NCBI RefSeq assembly: GCF_024622045.1
Contig: NZ_JANKBP010000009.1
Source: Rodentibacter caecimuris
GTDB lineage: Bacteria; Pseudomonadota; Gammaproteobacteria; Enterobacterales; Pasteurellaceae
DNA length: 64,000 nucleotides
Reading direction: 5' to 3' (one strand)
Part shown: piece by piece, positions 7,997-17,099 of the stretch
Layout: each line of letters begins with the position of its first letter
How positions within the stretch are numbered: the stretch's first letter is position 1
Notes under the pieces: model-generated
Seen by the model: only the letters and a program-made list of their open reading frames with translations
What the model was told of the DNA's origin: nothing
Database searches by the model: none
Program-made: the position numbers and the translations under genes

Positions 7997-8005
7997 GCTT
8001 TGGGA

Positions 8006-9340
8006 TCAATGTAATTTCAATCTCGGTTTTAAATAGCGATTAATTTTATCCACCAAAATAATCAATCCAATTTTAGTACAGCCATGTAATGCGTGTTGGT
8101 GCATACGATAAAGTGATACATAAGCAAATTGGGCAAATTTACCGTGCACGGTTAATGGATTCTTACCAAATTTATTGGTTAAACTCCCCAACGCCGTAAA
8201 ACTGGAAAGCGATACTAAAGTGCCTTTATCATTGTATTTAAACGCTTTCATCGGTTTATTATCAAAGATGGCAAAAATATTTTTTGCACAAGCCTTTGCC
8301 ATTTGGTGGGCGGCTTGAGCACGTGGGGGAACTAACGTGCCGTTGCTCTGAGTCAATGCCGCACAGTCTCCAATAGCAAAAATACTCTCGTCCACTGTGG
8401 TTTGTAGCGTATCTTTCACCACTAATTGATTAGTGCGGTTAATCTCTAAACCGTCAAAATTGTGGGTTACTTTTGAAGTACGCACCCCTGCCGCCCAAAC
8501 AATTAAATCGGCTTTGATTTCCTCGCCGTCTTTTGTAATTAAAGTATTAGGTCGCGCTTCAGTGATCATCGTGCCGAGTTTGACATTCGCCCCCATATCC
8601 TTTAATTCGTCTAAAACGGCCACAGACAAATCTTCCGGTAATGCCGGTAATAAACGAGGGCCGGCTTCAACTAAGGTTACCTGCAAACAAGAATTATCAA
8701 TTTTGCCATAGCCGTAAGAAGATAAATCTTCAGTAGCATGATAAAGCTCCGCCGTCAATTCCACACCTGTCGCCCCACCACCGACAATGGCAATATTGAC
8801 TTTATGTTCATCAACCAATTTTTGTTTAAATTCTGCCTCGCCAATATCATCCAATGCACGGTTTTCAGAGAATTTCAAAAAGAGTTCCAACACTTTTCGC
8901 TGGAAGCGTAATGCTTGCTCGGAACTATCCAAGAAAATACAGTTTTCCGCCACGCCTTTAGTGTTAAAATCATTGGATTTACTGCCAATAGCCAAAACTA
9001 AATAATCATAAGGAATGCGGCGTGCAATCACCAATATATCCCCTTCTTGACCATAAATAGGTGCCAGTTCCACATACTTTTGTTCACGGTTAATACGGGT
9101 AATCGAGCCTTGTTCAAAGCTGAAATGATGATTTTTACCATGCGCACGGTAGCTTAAAGAATCAATACCGTCATCCATCACGCCAGTTGCAATTTCGTGT
9201 AATAAGGGTTTCCAAAGGTGGGTGGCATTGCGATCCACAAGCGTTATTTTGGCTTTTCCTTTGCGACCAAGTTTATTCCCCAAAAAAGTCGCCAGTTCAA
9301 CACCGCCGGCACCGCCGCCAACGACTACGACGTTCTTCAT
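8006..9340 (-). CDS. ndh: Type II NADH:quinone oxidoreductase
   Basis: A single-subunit, non-proton-pumping NADH dehydrogenase of the inner membrane face. The 444-residue protein begins with the FAD-binding Rossmann motif (VVVGGGAGGVELA) and has a second dinucleotide motif for NADH (IAIVGGGATGVELTAEL, near residue 182). The AIGDCAAL motif near 320 is the second FAD contact. The C-terminal amphipathic part should attach it to the membrane. It is convergent with folD. Confidence 0.95.
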   Translation of the reverse strand: MKNVVVVGGGAGGVELATFLGNKLGRKGKAKITLVDRNATHLWKPLLHEIATGVMDDGIDSLSYRAHGKNHHFSFEQGSITRINREQKYVELAPIYGQEGDILVIARRIPYDYLVLAIGSKSNDFNTKGVAENCIFLDSSEQALRFQRKVLELFLKFSENRALDDIGEAEFKQKLVDEHKVNIAIVGGGATGVELTAELYHATEDLSSYGYGKIDNSCLQVTLVEAGPRLLPALPEDLSVAVLDELKDMGANVKLGTMITEARPNTLITKDGEEIKADLIVWAAGVRTSKVTHNFDGLEINRTNQLVVKDTLQTTVDESIFAIGDCAALTQSNGTLVPPRAQAAHQMAKACAKNIFAIFDNKPMKAFKYNDKGTLVSLSSFTALGSLTNKFGKNPLTVHGKFAQFAYVSLYRMHQHALHGCTKIGLIILVDKINRYLKPRLKLH

Positions 9341-9440
9341 ATTGCTCTCCTAAATAAAATATTGTTAAAAATGTTAAATCTTTGTAATGATAACATAACT
9401 AAATAAATGATAAGAAAAACTTTCACGAAAATGACCGCAC

Positions 9441-10064
9441 TTACCGATGGCAACGTTCATAAAGAGGTTGTAATCCCCGAATGGTATTTACAGTAAAAGT
9501 CACAGTATCCATATTTTGCAATGCGTTTTTTTCAATATTGTGACCGATACACCAAAAATCCTTACCGGAATGTAGCAATAAATCTTTTGTCTCTAGTTGA
9601 TTAACCTGACGAAAATCGTTGTACTCACTTTCATCGCCACGCCATACATCCCAATGGGAAAAAGCGTTAAAATCAAACTCATCCAGCCATTGATTGTATT
9701 GTTGCAAGTTAATTTGCGAACGATCCGCACGGTAGCAATGCCAGTCTAAGCTCACCGATAAACGGCGCCGATTTAACAAAACCGAAAAAATTGCCGCCGA
9801 ATTTTGATTGAATTCATATTTAAAATAGGCAAAAAAATGCGCTCTGACCTGCCAACCGTTTGTCCAACTTTCGATATGGGGTTTTGCAAAAGGCGTACCA
9901 AGTTGTTTCGCCACCTCTTGAATAATGGCTTTCCAATTATCCCAATGGCGTTTGTAATTAGCTTTAATTGAGGGAATGTCTTCTGGACAGAATTTTTTCA
10001 TTTGTGCAAATTGATAAAAAGGAATATCAAAAAGCTCGCACGATTCGGCTGTGAGAGAAAGCAT
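9441..10064 (-). CDS. Conserved Pasteurellaceae protein, HI_0552-like
   Basis: A 207-residue soluble protein that ends the rsmA-apaH transcription unit, 10 bases after apaH. I associate this gene position with the uncharacterised HI_0552 family of Haemophilus, from memory of gene order only. It is rich in Trp, Tyr and Asn, with no signal peptide, membrane segment or recognisable catalytic motif. Function unknown. Confidence 0.65.
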   Translation of the reverse strand: MLSLTAESCELFDIPFYQFAQMKKFCPEDIPSIKANYKRHWDNWKAIIQEVAKQLGTPFAKPHIESWTNGWQVRAHFFAYFKYEFNQNSAAIFSVLLNRRRLSVSLDWHCYRADRSQINLQQYNQWLDEFDFNAFSHWDVWRGDESEYNDFRQVNQLETKDLLLHSGKDFWCIGHNIEKNALQNMDTVTFTVNTIRGLQPLYERCHR

Positions 10065-10074
10065 TTATTGCTCC

Positions 10075-10902
10075 TTAAAAAATACGGTAATTTTTAACCG
10101 CACTTTGTGTAAAGCATTGTTTGTCTTCCCAACGTATCATCGTCATTCTATTGTTCCACACACAGCCTGTATCCAACGCATAAATACCGTTTGGTGTCGG
10201 CTCGTCCACTAAACTTGCCCAATGGCCGAAAATAATCGGAATTTCTTGATAAATAGGATTATTTAAGTTAAACCAAGGTGTGAGTTCCGGCGGTGCATCT
10301 TTCAGTGGCAATTTACAGGCAAAATCAAGTCGATGATCCCAATAGCAAAAACGCATACGGGTAAAAACATTAATGATATAGCGAAGGCGATCGAGCCCTT
10401 GTAATTCGGGCGACCAACGATCCGGTTGTTCTGCATACATATTTTCCAGTAAATAACGAATATCACCTTGTCTTAAGACACTTTCCACTTCCTTTGCACA
10501 AGCTTTCGCCGTCGCCAGATCCCAATCAGGTGAAATACCGGCGTGGCACATCACAAAATGTTGTTTTTCATTGTGTACAAGCAAAGGTTGATGACATAGC
10601 CAGTCAATCAGCTCATCAAAATCAGCAGCTTGAAAGAGCGCCTCTAACCGATCCTTTGATTTCACTTTTTTAATGCCAAGAGCGGTGGAAATTAAATGTA
10701 AATCATGATTACCCAACACTGTTTGTGCGGCACTGCCCAAGGATTTCACAAAACGCAAACATTCCAGCGATTTATCTCCCCTCGCCACTAAATCTCCGAC
10801 AAGATATAATTTATCCTGCGTAGGCTCAAACGCCACTTTTTCCAGCAAAAGTTGCAATTCATCATAACAGCCGTGCAGATCGCCTACAAAATATGTCGCC
10901 AT
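10075..10902 (-). CDS. apaH: Symmetrical bis(5'-nucleosyl)-tetraphosphatase (Ap4A hydrolase)
   Basis: ApaH splits Ap4A into two ADP and removes NpnN caps from RNA 5' ends. The calcineurin-like metallophosphatase motifs are visible: GDLHGCYDEL (near residue 7), GDLVARGDKS (near 36) and GNHDLHL (near 64). Length 275 is normal. The gene follows rsmA by 17 bases on the same strand, the usual gammaproteobacterial arrangement. Confidence 0.96.
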   Translation of the reverse strand: MATYFVGDLHGCYDELQLLLEKVAFEPTQDKLYLVGDLVARGDKSLECLRFVKSLGSAAQTVLGNHDLHLISTALGIKKVKSKDRLEALFQAADFDELIDWLCHQPLLVHNEKQHFVMCHAGISPDWDLATAKACAKEVESVLRQGDIRYLLENMYAEQPDRWSPELQGLDRLRYIINVFTRMRFCYWDHRLDFACKLPLKDAPPELTPWFNLNNPIYQEIPIIFGHWASLVDEPTPNGIYALDTGCVWNNRMTMIRWEDKQCFTQSAVKNYRIF

Positions 10903-10919
10903 TTTTAACCGCTCTTTAA

Positions 10920-11783
10920 TTAATCATCCCTATCAATAATTTCCGGCTTATTCGTTTCTTCCGGTGGATTATCCGCCAACCAATTCGCTAACCGAGCATA
11001 ATCGGCAATAGAAAGATTTTCCGCACGTGCATTTAAATCAATCCCAAGTGCGGTCAAATTTTCTGCCGAAAATAAGGTGGATAACGCATTACGCAAGGTT
11101 TTGCGGCGTTGATTAAAAGCTTGTGAACATACTCTATTCAACCAATATAAATCTTTCACCGGATGTGGCAACACTTGATGAGGAATTAAACGCACTACGG
11201 CCGAATCCACTTTTGGTGCAGGTTTAAAAGCTGTAGGTGGCACTTCCAACACCGGCATCACTTGACAAAAATACTGTGCCATAATGGTTAAACGCCCGTA
11301 AGCCTTGCTATTCGGTGCAGCACATAAACGTTTTACCACCTCTTTTTGCAACATAAAGTGCATGTCTTGAATAATGTGATGATATTTAAAAAGGTGGAAC
11401 ATCAAAGGCGTAGAAATGTTATAGGGTAAGTTTCCAAAGATACGTAATTTCCGCCCAGCCTCGGCTAAATTTTCTTGACGATAAAGTTCGCCAAAATCAA
11501 ATTGCATCGCATCATTTTCGATTACAGTGATTTTATGATGTAGAAACGGGTGGTGGCGCAGACGTTCCGCCAGATCGCGATCCAACTCCACTACGGTTAA
11601 ATGCTCGATTTGTTCGGCGACCGGCTCGGTTAATGCCCCAAGTCCAGGCCCGATCTCCAATAAAAATTGATCCTTTTGCGGATAAATCGCCGCAACAATA
11701 TTCTGAATGACATTGCTATCGTGCAAAAAGTTTTGCCCGAAACGTTTGCGGGCGGTATGCCCTAAGTGTTTTTTGGAACTCAT
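10920..11783 (-). CDS. rsmA: 16S rRNA (adenine1518-N6/adenine1519-N6)-dimethyltransferase
   Basis: RsmA (KsgA) dimethylates two adjacent adenines in the 3' helix of 16S rRNA during late 30S assembly. The 287-residue protein has KRFGQNFLHD at the start, the SAM-binding LEIGPGLGALTEP motif, and the catalytic NLPYNIS motif (near residue 119). Together with apaH and the HI_0552-like gene it forms one minus-strand operon. Its promoter region faces that of infA. Confidence 0.96.
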   Translation of the reverse strand: MSSKKHLGHTARKRFGQNFLHDSNVIQNIVAAIYPQKDQFLLEIGPGLGALTEPVAEQIEHLTVVELDRDLAERLRHHPFLHHKITVIENDAMQFDFGELYRQENLAEAGRKLRIFGNLPYNISTPLMFHLFKYHHIIQDMHFMLQKEVVKRLCAAPNSKAYGRLTIMAQYFCQVMPVLEVPPTAFKPAPKVDSAVVRLIPHQVLPHPVKDLYWLNRVCSQAFNQRRKTLRNALSTLFSAENLTALGIDLNARAENLSIADYARLANWLADNPPEETNKPEIIDRDD

Positions 11784-11905
11784 AGTCTTCTATCTTTTAT
11801 CAAATTGCGGTTATTATAGAGCGTGATTTGGGTTTGTAAATCATTGAACTATTGAATCCTCCCCTACACAAAGAGATTATTTTTTCAACACAATTTGATT
11901 TTCCC

Positions 11906-11934
11906 TTTCACCTCAACGCAAAAACGGCTATAAT
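11906..11934 (+). promoter_or_regulatory. Sigma-70 promoter for infA
   Basis: A perfect TATAAT -10 at 11929-11934 lies 17 bases from a weak -35 (TTTCAC, 11906-11911). It is about 65 bases upstream of the infA ATG. Confidence 0.55.
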
Positions 11935-12000
11935 CCGCCCGTTTTTCTTAAATTCCCGCAGAAAGTGCGGTTAAAAATTAGTTATTTTTTAGAGGATACA

Positions 12001-12219
12001 ATGGCAAAAGAAGATAGTATCGAAATGCAAGGTACCATTTTAGAAACGTTACCGAATACCATGTTTCGTGTAGAATTAGAAAACGGTCATGTGGTGACTG
12101 CTCACATTTCCGGCAAAATGCGTAAAAACTATATTCGTATTTTAACCGGTGATAAAGTTACGGTAGAAATGACTCCTTATGATCTCAGTAAAGGTCGTAT
12201 CGTTTTCCGTAGTCGATAA
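12001..12219 (+). CDS. infA: Translation initiation factor IF-1
   Basis: The 72-residue S1/OB-fold protein MAKEDSIEMQGTI...FRSR is IF-1, which binds the 30S A site during initiation. The ATG at 12001 follows AGAGGATACA. An earlier in-frame start would add 12 residues not found in the family. It is monocistronic with its own terminator. Confidence 0.97.
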   Translation: MAKEDSIEMQGTILETLPNTMFRVELENGHVVTAHISGKMRKNYIRILTGDKVTVEMTPYDLSKGRIVFRSR

Positions 12220-12239
12220 TTTTAGACAAAAGAAGAAAG

Positions 12240-12262
12240 CCGATATAAATTATCGGTTTTTT
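12240..12262 (+). terminator. Intrinsic terminator of infA
   Basis: CCGATA and TATCGG form a stem over TAAAT, followed by six T residues. Confidence 0.85.
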
Positions 12263-12287
12263 ATTGCCTAAAAAAACTGCAAATCAG

Positions 12288-12315
12288 TTGCAAAAAACAA
12301 AAATTTCGATATAAT
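12288..12315 (+). promoter_or_regulatory. Sigma-70 promoter for the rpsF operon
   Basis: TTGCAA (-35) and TATAAT (-10) with a 16-base spacer, about 95 bases upstream of the rpsF ATG. The -10 is followed by the same ATCCGC as at the infA promoter. Confidence 0.7.
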
Positions 12316-12351
12316 CCGCAACCCTTAGTCACATTCAATTTTTCGTTCCTT

Positions 12352-12387
12352 GCCTTTGCAGATTGGTGACTAATCTACGTCAAAGGC
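12352..12387 (+). promoter_or_regulatory. Candidate S6:S18 autoregulatory leader hairpin
   Basis: GCCTTTG pairs with CAAAGGC, and inside it AGATT pairs with AATCT around a GGTGACT loop. The rpsF mRNA leader of many bacteria binds the S6:S18 complex through a conserved hairpin for autogenous control. Position fits, but I could not check the published consensus base by base. Confidence 0.45.
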
Positions 12388-12410
12388 TGATTAACCCGTA
12401 AGGAGCAGTA

Positions 12411-12788
12411 ATGCGTCACTACGAAATCGTGTTTATGGTTCATCCGGACCAAAGCGAGCAAGTACCAGGTATGATTGAACGTTACACAGGTTCTGTTAAA
12501 GAAGCCGGTGGTCAGGTTCATCGCCTAGAAGATTGGGGTCGCCGTCAATTAGCATACCCAATCAACAAATTACACAAAGCACATTATGTGCTTATGAATG
12601 TAGAAGCGCCTCAACAAGTCATCGACGAGCTAGAAACGACTTTCCGTTATAACGATGCTGTATTACGCAGTCTTGTTATTCATACTAAGCACGCCGTAAC
12701 AGAAGCGTCCCCAATGGTTAAAGCAAAAGATGATCGTAAAGCTTTAGCTGAAGTTGAAAACAACGATTTTGAGGATGCTGAAGAGTAA
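12411..12788 (+). CDS. rpsF: 30S ribosomal protein bS6
   Basis: The 125-residue protein begins MRHYEIVFMVHPDQSEQVP, typical of S6, with an acidic tail ending DFEDAEE that is the likely site of glutamate additions in some species. It binds S18 in the platform of the 30S subunit. First gene of rpsF-priB-rpsR-rplI, with AAGGAG upstream. Confidence 0.97.
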   Translation: MRHYEIVFMVHPDQSEQVPGMIERYTGSVKEAGGQVHRLEDWGRRQLAYPINKLHKAHYVLMNVEAPQQVIDELETTFRYNDAVLRSLVIHTKHAVTEASPMVKAKDDRKALAEVENNDFEDAEE

Positions 12789-13101
12789 TTCAAACATTGA
12801 TAATCGCTTTTCTTTGACTGGCACAGTGTGCCAACTACCAAAGCGACATAAAAGCCCTAATGGTATTGAGCATTGCCGATTTTGGTTGGAACATCGTTCC
12901 GAACAGATTGAAAGCGGTTTATCTCGCCAAGCGTGGTTAAAAATGCCTATTCAAATTAGTGGCAATCAATTAGTAGAAAAAACTCAAAGCATTACGGTCG
13001 GCAATCAACTATTGGTTGTGGGTTTCATCACCTCACATAAAACCGTAAACGGTTTAAACCAGCTAGTTTTACATGCCGAGCAAATCGAATTTATAGATTA
13101 G
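12775..13101 (+). CDS. priB: Primosomal replication protein N (PriB)
   Basis: PriB is an OB-fold protein that helps PriA reload the replicative helicase at stalled forks. From ATG 12775 it is 108 residues (MLKSNSNIDNRFSLTGTVCQ) and ends LVLHAEQIEFID, as in the family. The start overlaps the end of rpsF by 14 bases, so translation is coupled. An earlier in-frame ATG at 12754 would only add residues encoded inside rpsF. Confidence 0.92.
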   Translation: MLKSNSNIDNRFSLTGTVCQLPKRHKSPNGIEHCRFWLEHRSEQIESGLSRQAWLKMPIQISGNQLVEKTQSITVGNQLLVVGFITSHKTVNGLNQLVLHAEQIEFID

Positions 13102-13112
13102 GAGACAGCCAA

Positions 13113-13343
13113 ATGGCACGTTATTTCCGTCGTCGTAAGTTCTGCCGTTTCACTGCGGAAAATGTTGTGGAAATCGATTACAAAGATATCGCTACATTAA
13201 AGAACTACATTTCTGAAAGCGGCAAAATTGTACCAAGCCGTATTACCGGTACTCGTGCGAAGTACCAACGTCAATTAGCCCGTGCAATCAAACGCGCGCG
13301 TTATTTAGCGTTATTACCTTACTCTGATGCACATCATCACTAA
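13113..13343 (+). CDS. rpsR: 30S ribosomal protein bS18
   Basis: The 76-residue basic protein MARYFRRRKFCRFTAENV... is S18, partner of S6 in the 30S platform. AGGAGA precedes its ATG. It lies 11 bases after priB in the operon. Confidence 0.97.
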   Translation: MARYFRRRKFCRFTAENVVEIDYKDIATLKNYISESGKIVPSRITGTRAKYQRQLARAIKRARYLALLPYSDAHHH

Positions 13344-13358
13344 GAAGGAGAAGGTCAA

Positions 13359-13808
13359 ATGCAAGTTATTCTTTTAGATAAAATTGCTCACCTAGGTAAC
13401 GTAGGTGATCAAGTAGATGTTAAGTCAGGTTTTGCACGTAACTTCTTAATCCCACAAGGTAAAGCGGTTATGGCAACTAAAGCAAACATCGAACACTTTG
13501 AAGCACGTCGTGCTGAGTTAGAAGAAAAAGCAGCTAAGTCACTAGCGGCGGCAGTCGACCGCGCAGAGCGTTTAGAAGCGTTAGAAAAAGTCACTATCGC
13601 ATCTAAAGCCGGTGATGAAGGTCGTTTATTCGGTTCTATCACTACCCGTGATGTAGCTGAAGCAGTTACTTCTGCTGGCGTTGAAGTAGCGAAAAGCGAA
13701 GTTCGTTTACCAAACGGTCCAATTCGTACCCTTGGTGAGCACGATGTTCGTTTCCAACTTCACGGTGAAGTGTTTGCATCATTAAACATCGTTATTGTTG
13801 CGGAATAA
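13359..13808 (+). CDS. rplI: 50S ribosomal protein bL9
   Basis: The 149-residue protein has the L9 N-domain (MQVILLDKIAHLGNVGDQVDVKSGFARNFL split over residues 1-30), the long connecting helix (about 41-74) and the C-domain ending in LNIVIVAE. Last gene of the operon, with an AAGGAG ribosome-binding site. Confidence 0.97.
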   Translation: MQVILLDKIAHLGNVGDQVDVKSGFARNFLIPQGKAVMATKANIEHFEARRAELEEKAAKSLAAAVDRAERLEALEKVTIASKAGDEGRLFGSITTRDVAEAVTSAGVEVAKSEVRLPNGPIRTLGEHDVRFQLHGEVFASLNIVIVAE

Positions 13809-13821
13809 TTTATCCGTAAAC

Positions 13822-13848
13822 AAAAACCCGACTTCTGTCGGGTTTTTT
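13822..13848 (+). terminator. Intrinsic terminator of the rpsF-rplI operon
   Basis: AAAAACCCGAC and GTCGGGTTTTTT form a strong stem over TTCT. Confidence 0.92.
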
Positions 13849-13896
13849 ATTGCGAAGTTCAGTAAAAGTGCGGTCAAAAATTTCGCATTTTTCCAT

Positions 13897-14265
13897 TTAT
13901 TTTATTGCTGAAGGCAAAGTACCTCGTTCGACAATGACTCCTACACCATGAGCCTGTGCCACGGCTTTAGGCTTACTTAATTTCAAACGCAGCCATGGAA
14001 TAGAAAAACGTTTTTGTAATTGTTCGGCAACCTCATAGGCAACACGCTCAACAAGTAAAAAGGGCTTTGCCTGCACATAATCCAAAACAAATCGGCTAAC
14101 TTCCGCATAATTAAGACAATATTGCACATCATCGGTTTCTGCTGCCTTTTTACAATCCCAGGCCATTTCAATATCAAACACTAATTTTTGTTGAATTTGC
14201 TGTTCCCAATCATAGACACCAATTTGGGCAAATGCCGTTAATTCTTCAATAAAAATACGATCCAT
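13897..14265 (-). CDS. folB: Dihydroneopterin aldolase
   Basis: FolB converts 7,8-dihydroneopterin to 6-hydroxymethyl-dihydropterin in folate synthesis. The 122-residue protein begins MDRIFIEELTAFAQIGVYDWEQ, with the substrate-binding Glu in GVYDWE, and ends with the KLSKPKAVAQAHGVGVIVER segment that carries the catalytic Lys. Divergent from plsY. Confidence 0.93.
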   Translation of the reverse strand: MDRIFIEELTAFAQIGVYDWEQQIQQKLVFDIEMAWDCKKAAETDDVQYCLNYAEVSRFVLDYVQAKPFLLVERVAYEVAEQLQKRFSIPWLRLKLSKPKAVAQAHGVGVIVERGTLPSAIK

Positions 14266-14350
14266 ATCAGATTCCTCTAAAATTATAGTAGGCGTATGCT
14301 AGCAAGTTTAGGTAAAATAGCGAGGAAATTTTATCATTCCGGGGGATTAA

Positions 14351-14971
14351 ATGAGCCTATTCGCTATTATTTACATGATTTTTGCCTATCTCTTAGGATC
14401 GATTTCCAGTGCAATCTTAATTTGTAAAGTAGCGGGCTTACCCGATCCCCGTCAATACGGTTCTCACAATCCCGGGGCAACAAATGTATTTCGTATCGGT
14501 GGACGCTGGGCCGCACTTGCCGTACTCATTTTTGATATTTTAAAAGGTATGTTACCGGTTTGGGCAGGTTATTACCTAGGATTAACTCAATTTGAGCTAG
14601 GTATGGTCGCTCTCGGAGCCTGTTTGGGACATATTTTTCCTATTTTTTTTCGATTTAAAGGCGGAAAAGGAGTTGCTACGGCATTTGGCGCAATTGCACC
14701 AATTGCATGGGCAGTGGCAGGATCGATTTTTGGTACTTGGTTTATCGTTTTCTTAGTCAGTGGTTATTCTTCTTTAAGTGCAGTTGTTACTGCATTACTG
14801 GCACCTTTTTATGTCTGGAGGTTTAAACCTGAATTTACTTTCCCTGTGGCATTGGTGAGCTGTTTATTGATTTACCGCCATCATGATAACATTCAACGCT
14901 TATGGCGTGGGCAAGAAGACAAAATATGGTCAAAATTAAAGAAAAATAAAGGGACTATTCCAGATAACTAA
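14351..14971 (+). CDS. plsY: Acyl-phosphate:glycerol-3-phosphate acyltransferase
   Basis: An inner-membrane enzyme that acylates the sn-1 position of glycerol-3-phosphate in phospholipid synthesis. The 206-residue protein has several membrane helices and the three PlsY motifs: LLGSISSAIL near 15, GSHNPGATNVFRIGG near 37, and HIFPIFFRFKGGKGVAT near 95. It has a good GGGGG Shine-Dalgarno. Confidence 0.94.
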   Translation: MSLFAIIYMIFAYLLGSISSAILICKVAGLPDPRQYGSHNPGATNVFRIGGRWAALAVLIFDILKGMLPVWAGYYLGLTQFELGMVALGACLGHIFPIFFRFKGGKGVATAFGAIAPIAWAVAGSIFGTWFIVFLVSGYSSLSAVVTALLAPFYVWRFKPEFTFPVALVSCLLIYRHHDNIQRLWRGQEDKIWSKLKKNKGTIPDN

Positions 14972-15039
14972 CAAATTTCCCATTTAGGATAAAACGTTCT
15001 AATGAGGAAAAGTTATTCAAGTCAGCACAAACAACATTA

Positions 15040-15571
15040 CCTTCATAGAGCATCTTCCAGTTGGGTCTACTTAGCCTAACTGTCGCTGAACTCGTGAATT
15101 TAAACAAAATACCCCCGTATTTTATTTCCATCGTTTACATCTTGCTCATTTAAAAAAATCCTCATTTAGATGTCTTATAGTGAAACTGAAGCCGATGAAA
15201 GCTACATTTCGGTAACACTAGCAAAGGCCAACAAGGGCGAGTAGGTAAAGTTGCGATGTTTGTGCTTATCAAACGTAATGATAAGATTTAGACCGTTACC
15301 GTACCGAATACACAAGCAGTAACATTATTACCGATTATTCGAGAGAAAAGAACCCGACTGTATTTTTTACACCAATACTTATCGTAATAATGATATCTTT
15401 GATGCAAACGAATTTAATCACAGGGACATAAAGTCCCAGATTTCAATTTTAAAACTGTTAATTAAGAATGACTTATCCTAGCTATCTAGGACAGACTCAC
15501 AATAAAGTAGGATATATTTTTGACGATTAATAGCCCCATCTCCCGCTTATTTTATATATTGAGACAACCCC
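15040..15571 (+). pseudogene. Degenerate IS1016-like (IS1595 family) transposase and element relic
   Basis: The stretch between plsY and perM has no open frame, but reading across stops and frameshifts recovers transposase fragments. ETEADESYIS is followed by GRVGKVAMFVLIKRNDKI, then TVTVPNTQAVTLLPIIREK, then pieces like YTNTYR. These correspond in order to the ETEADESYFG...GKVAVFGLLKRN...VYTVTVPN segments of the IS1016 group common in Haemophilus. The right end (TATATATTGAGACAACCCC, about 15553-15571) looks like the terminal inverted repeat; I do not see the left one. Many substitutions indicate an old insertion. The same interval explains the 620-base gap without a gene. Confidence 0.72.
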
Positions 15572-15592
15572 AATGAAGTCTGCACATCGGAT

Positions 15593-16642
15593 TTAATCTT
15601 CCGGTAGCGCATTGAGTACGGCTTTGACTAATGTTGCCAACGGAATGGCAAAAAATACGCCCCAAAATCCCCATAGACCGCCAAAAATGAGGACGGAAAT
15701 AATGATAATTAAAGGGTGTAAATTCACTGCTTCAGAGAATAAATAAGGGACTAATAAATTTCCGTCCAGTAACTGGCTCACGGCAAAGGCGATAATGATA
15801 TACCAGAAAGTCGGGCTAATACCGAATTGAAACAAAGCAACAAGCGCTACAGGAATAGTCACTAGAACGGCGCCAATGTAAGGTACTAATACGGAAAGTC
15901 CTACGGCAAAGGCCAATAAGAGCGGATAATTTAAGCCGAAAATTAGGAAAATAACGTAAGTTACCAAAGTGACAATTAAAATTTCTAATAATTTTCCGTG
16001 AATATAATTGGCAATTTGTTGTTGCATTTCCGTCCATACTTTGAAAGCGAGGTTGCGATTACGTGGTAGAAAACGGCTCACACCTTGTAAAAGTTCGCTT
16101 TTATCCTTCAACATAAAAAACATCATTAATGGTACTAAGAACGCATAAATACCAAGTGAAACCAAGTTCATTATAGAGGCAAGCGAAAGTTTGACGGCTG
16201 ACTCACCAAAACCGAGGATTTTTTCCCGTACAGAATTAAAAATGGCATCTACCATGGAATAATCGATCAGTTCCGGATAATGCTCCGGCAGGCTAAGTAG
16301 CCATTCATTCAGTTTATTGAACATTGCCGGTAAATCGCTTAATAAAGAAACGGTTTGATTCCATAACATCGGCACTAACACAAGGAAAAAAATGGTTGCT
16401 ACGCCAATGAAACTGCCAAAGATAATCACCGTTGCTAACATTCGTGGAAATTTCAAATGATTTGTCAAAAAGTGAATTGGCATTTCTAACAAATAGGCAA
16501 GTACAACCGCAATGAGAAATGGTGCAATTAAATTTCCGAAAAAATAAATCGCAACAAAACCAAAAAGCAAAATAGCCAATAGCCCCATTGCTTGCGGATC
16601 GCCTAAACGGCGTGCATACCAGCTTTTCAACATTTCTAACAT
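15593..16642 (-). CDS. perM: AI-2E family transporter / PerM-like permease
   Basis: The protein from the chosen start (MLEMLKSWYARRLGDPQAMG) is 349 residues with about eight hydrophobic segments, beginning at LLAILLFGFVAIYFF, and a polar central loop. This is the AI-2E transporter (UPF0118/PerM) family of inner-membrane proteins, whose substrates are mostly unknown. An upstream TTG would add 18 residues that do not look like the family. It is divergent from arsC. Confidence 0.83.
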   Translation of the reverse strand: MLEMLKSWYARRLGDPQAMGLLAILLFGFVAIYFFGNLIAPFLIAVVLAYLLEMPIHFLTNHLKFPRMLATVIIFGSFIGVATIFFLVLVPMLWNQTVSLLSDLPAMFNKLNEWLLSLPEHYPELIDYSMVDAIFNSVREKILGFGESAVKLSLASIMNLVSLGIYAFLVPLMMFFMLKDKSELLQGVSRFLPRNRNLAFKVWTEMQQQIANYIHGKLLEILIVTLVTYVIFLIFGLNYPLLLAFAVGLSVLVPYIGAVLVTIPVALVALFQFGISPTFWYIIIAFAVSQLLDGNLLVPYLFSEAVNLHPLIIIISVLIFGGLWGFWGVFFAIPLATLVKAVLNALPED

Positions 16643-16720
16643 TATCAACATCCAAAGTGAGCATTTTCCAGCATTATAAGTTAAAATTTCTTTCAATTAT
16701 AGCCAGCTAAAGGAAATTCT

Positions 16721-17071
16721 ATGTCAGTTATTATTTATCACAATCCTCGTTGCTCCAAAAGCCAGGAAACGTTAGCGTTAATAGAAGAAAAAGGTATTCA
16801 GCCAAACATTGAACTTTATTTACAAAAACAATATTCCGTTGCCGAACTGCAACAACTTGCGAATAAATTAAACATCACGGATATTCGCCAAATGATGCGG
16901 GTGAAAGATGAGCTTTATCAATCCTTAAATCTTGCTAATTCGGCATTGACGAATGCCGATTTATTGACGGCGATAAGTGAGCATTCCGCTTTGCTTGAAC
17001 GCCCGATAGTGGTGAATGGTGACAAAGCAAAAATCGGGCGACCACCGGAAAGTGTTCTTGATATTTTGTAA
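16721..17071 (+). CDS. arsC: ArsC-family reductase (YfgD-like)
   Basis: A 116-residue thioredoxin-fold protein with the ArsC signature NPRCSKSQETLALIEE containing the active Cys (near residue 11), and the ERPIVVNGDKAKIGRPPE segment carrying the conserved arginines. It is shorter than plasmid ArsC (about 140 residues) and most like YfgD. No ars operon partners (arsR, arsB) are adjacent, so an arsenate role is not certain. Its stop overlaps a good promoter for arfA. Confidence 0.85.
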   Translation: MSVIIYHNPRCSKSQETLALIEEKGIQPNIELYLQKQYSVAELQQLANKLNITDIRQMMRVKDELYQSLNLANSALTNADLLTAISEHSALLERPIVVNGDKAKIGRPPESVLDIL

Positions 17072-17093
17072 TTTTAAGGTTTACCCGTATAAT
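17066..17093 (+). promoter_or_regulatory. Sigma-70 promoter for arfA
   Basis: TTGTAA (-35) overlapping the arsC stop and TATAAT (-10, 17088-17093), with a 16-base spacer. Transcription would start near 17100, exactly at the base of the following hairpin. Confidence 0.55.
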
Positions 17094-17099
17094 ACAGCA

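Noticed and set aside
16643..16696. 18-codon N-terminal extension of perM from a TTG
   Set aside because: The extension does not resemble the family and would run into the arsC promoter region; an internal ATG gives the usual start.
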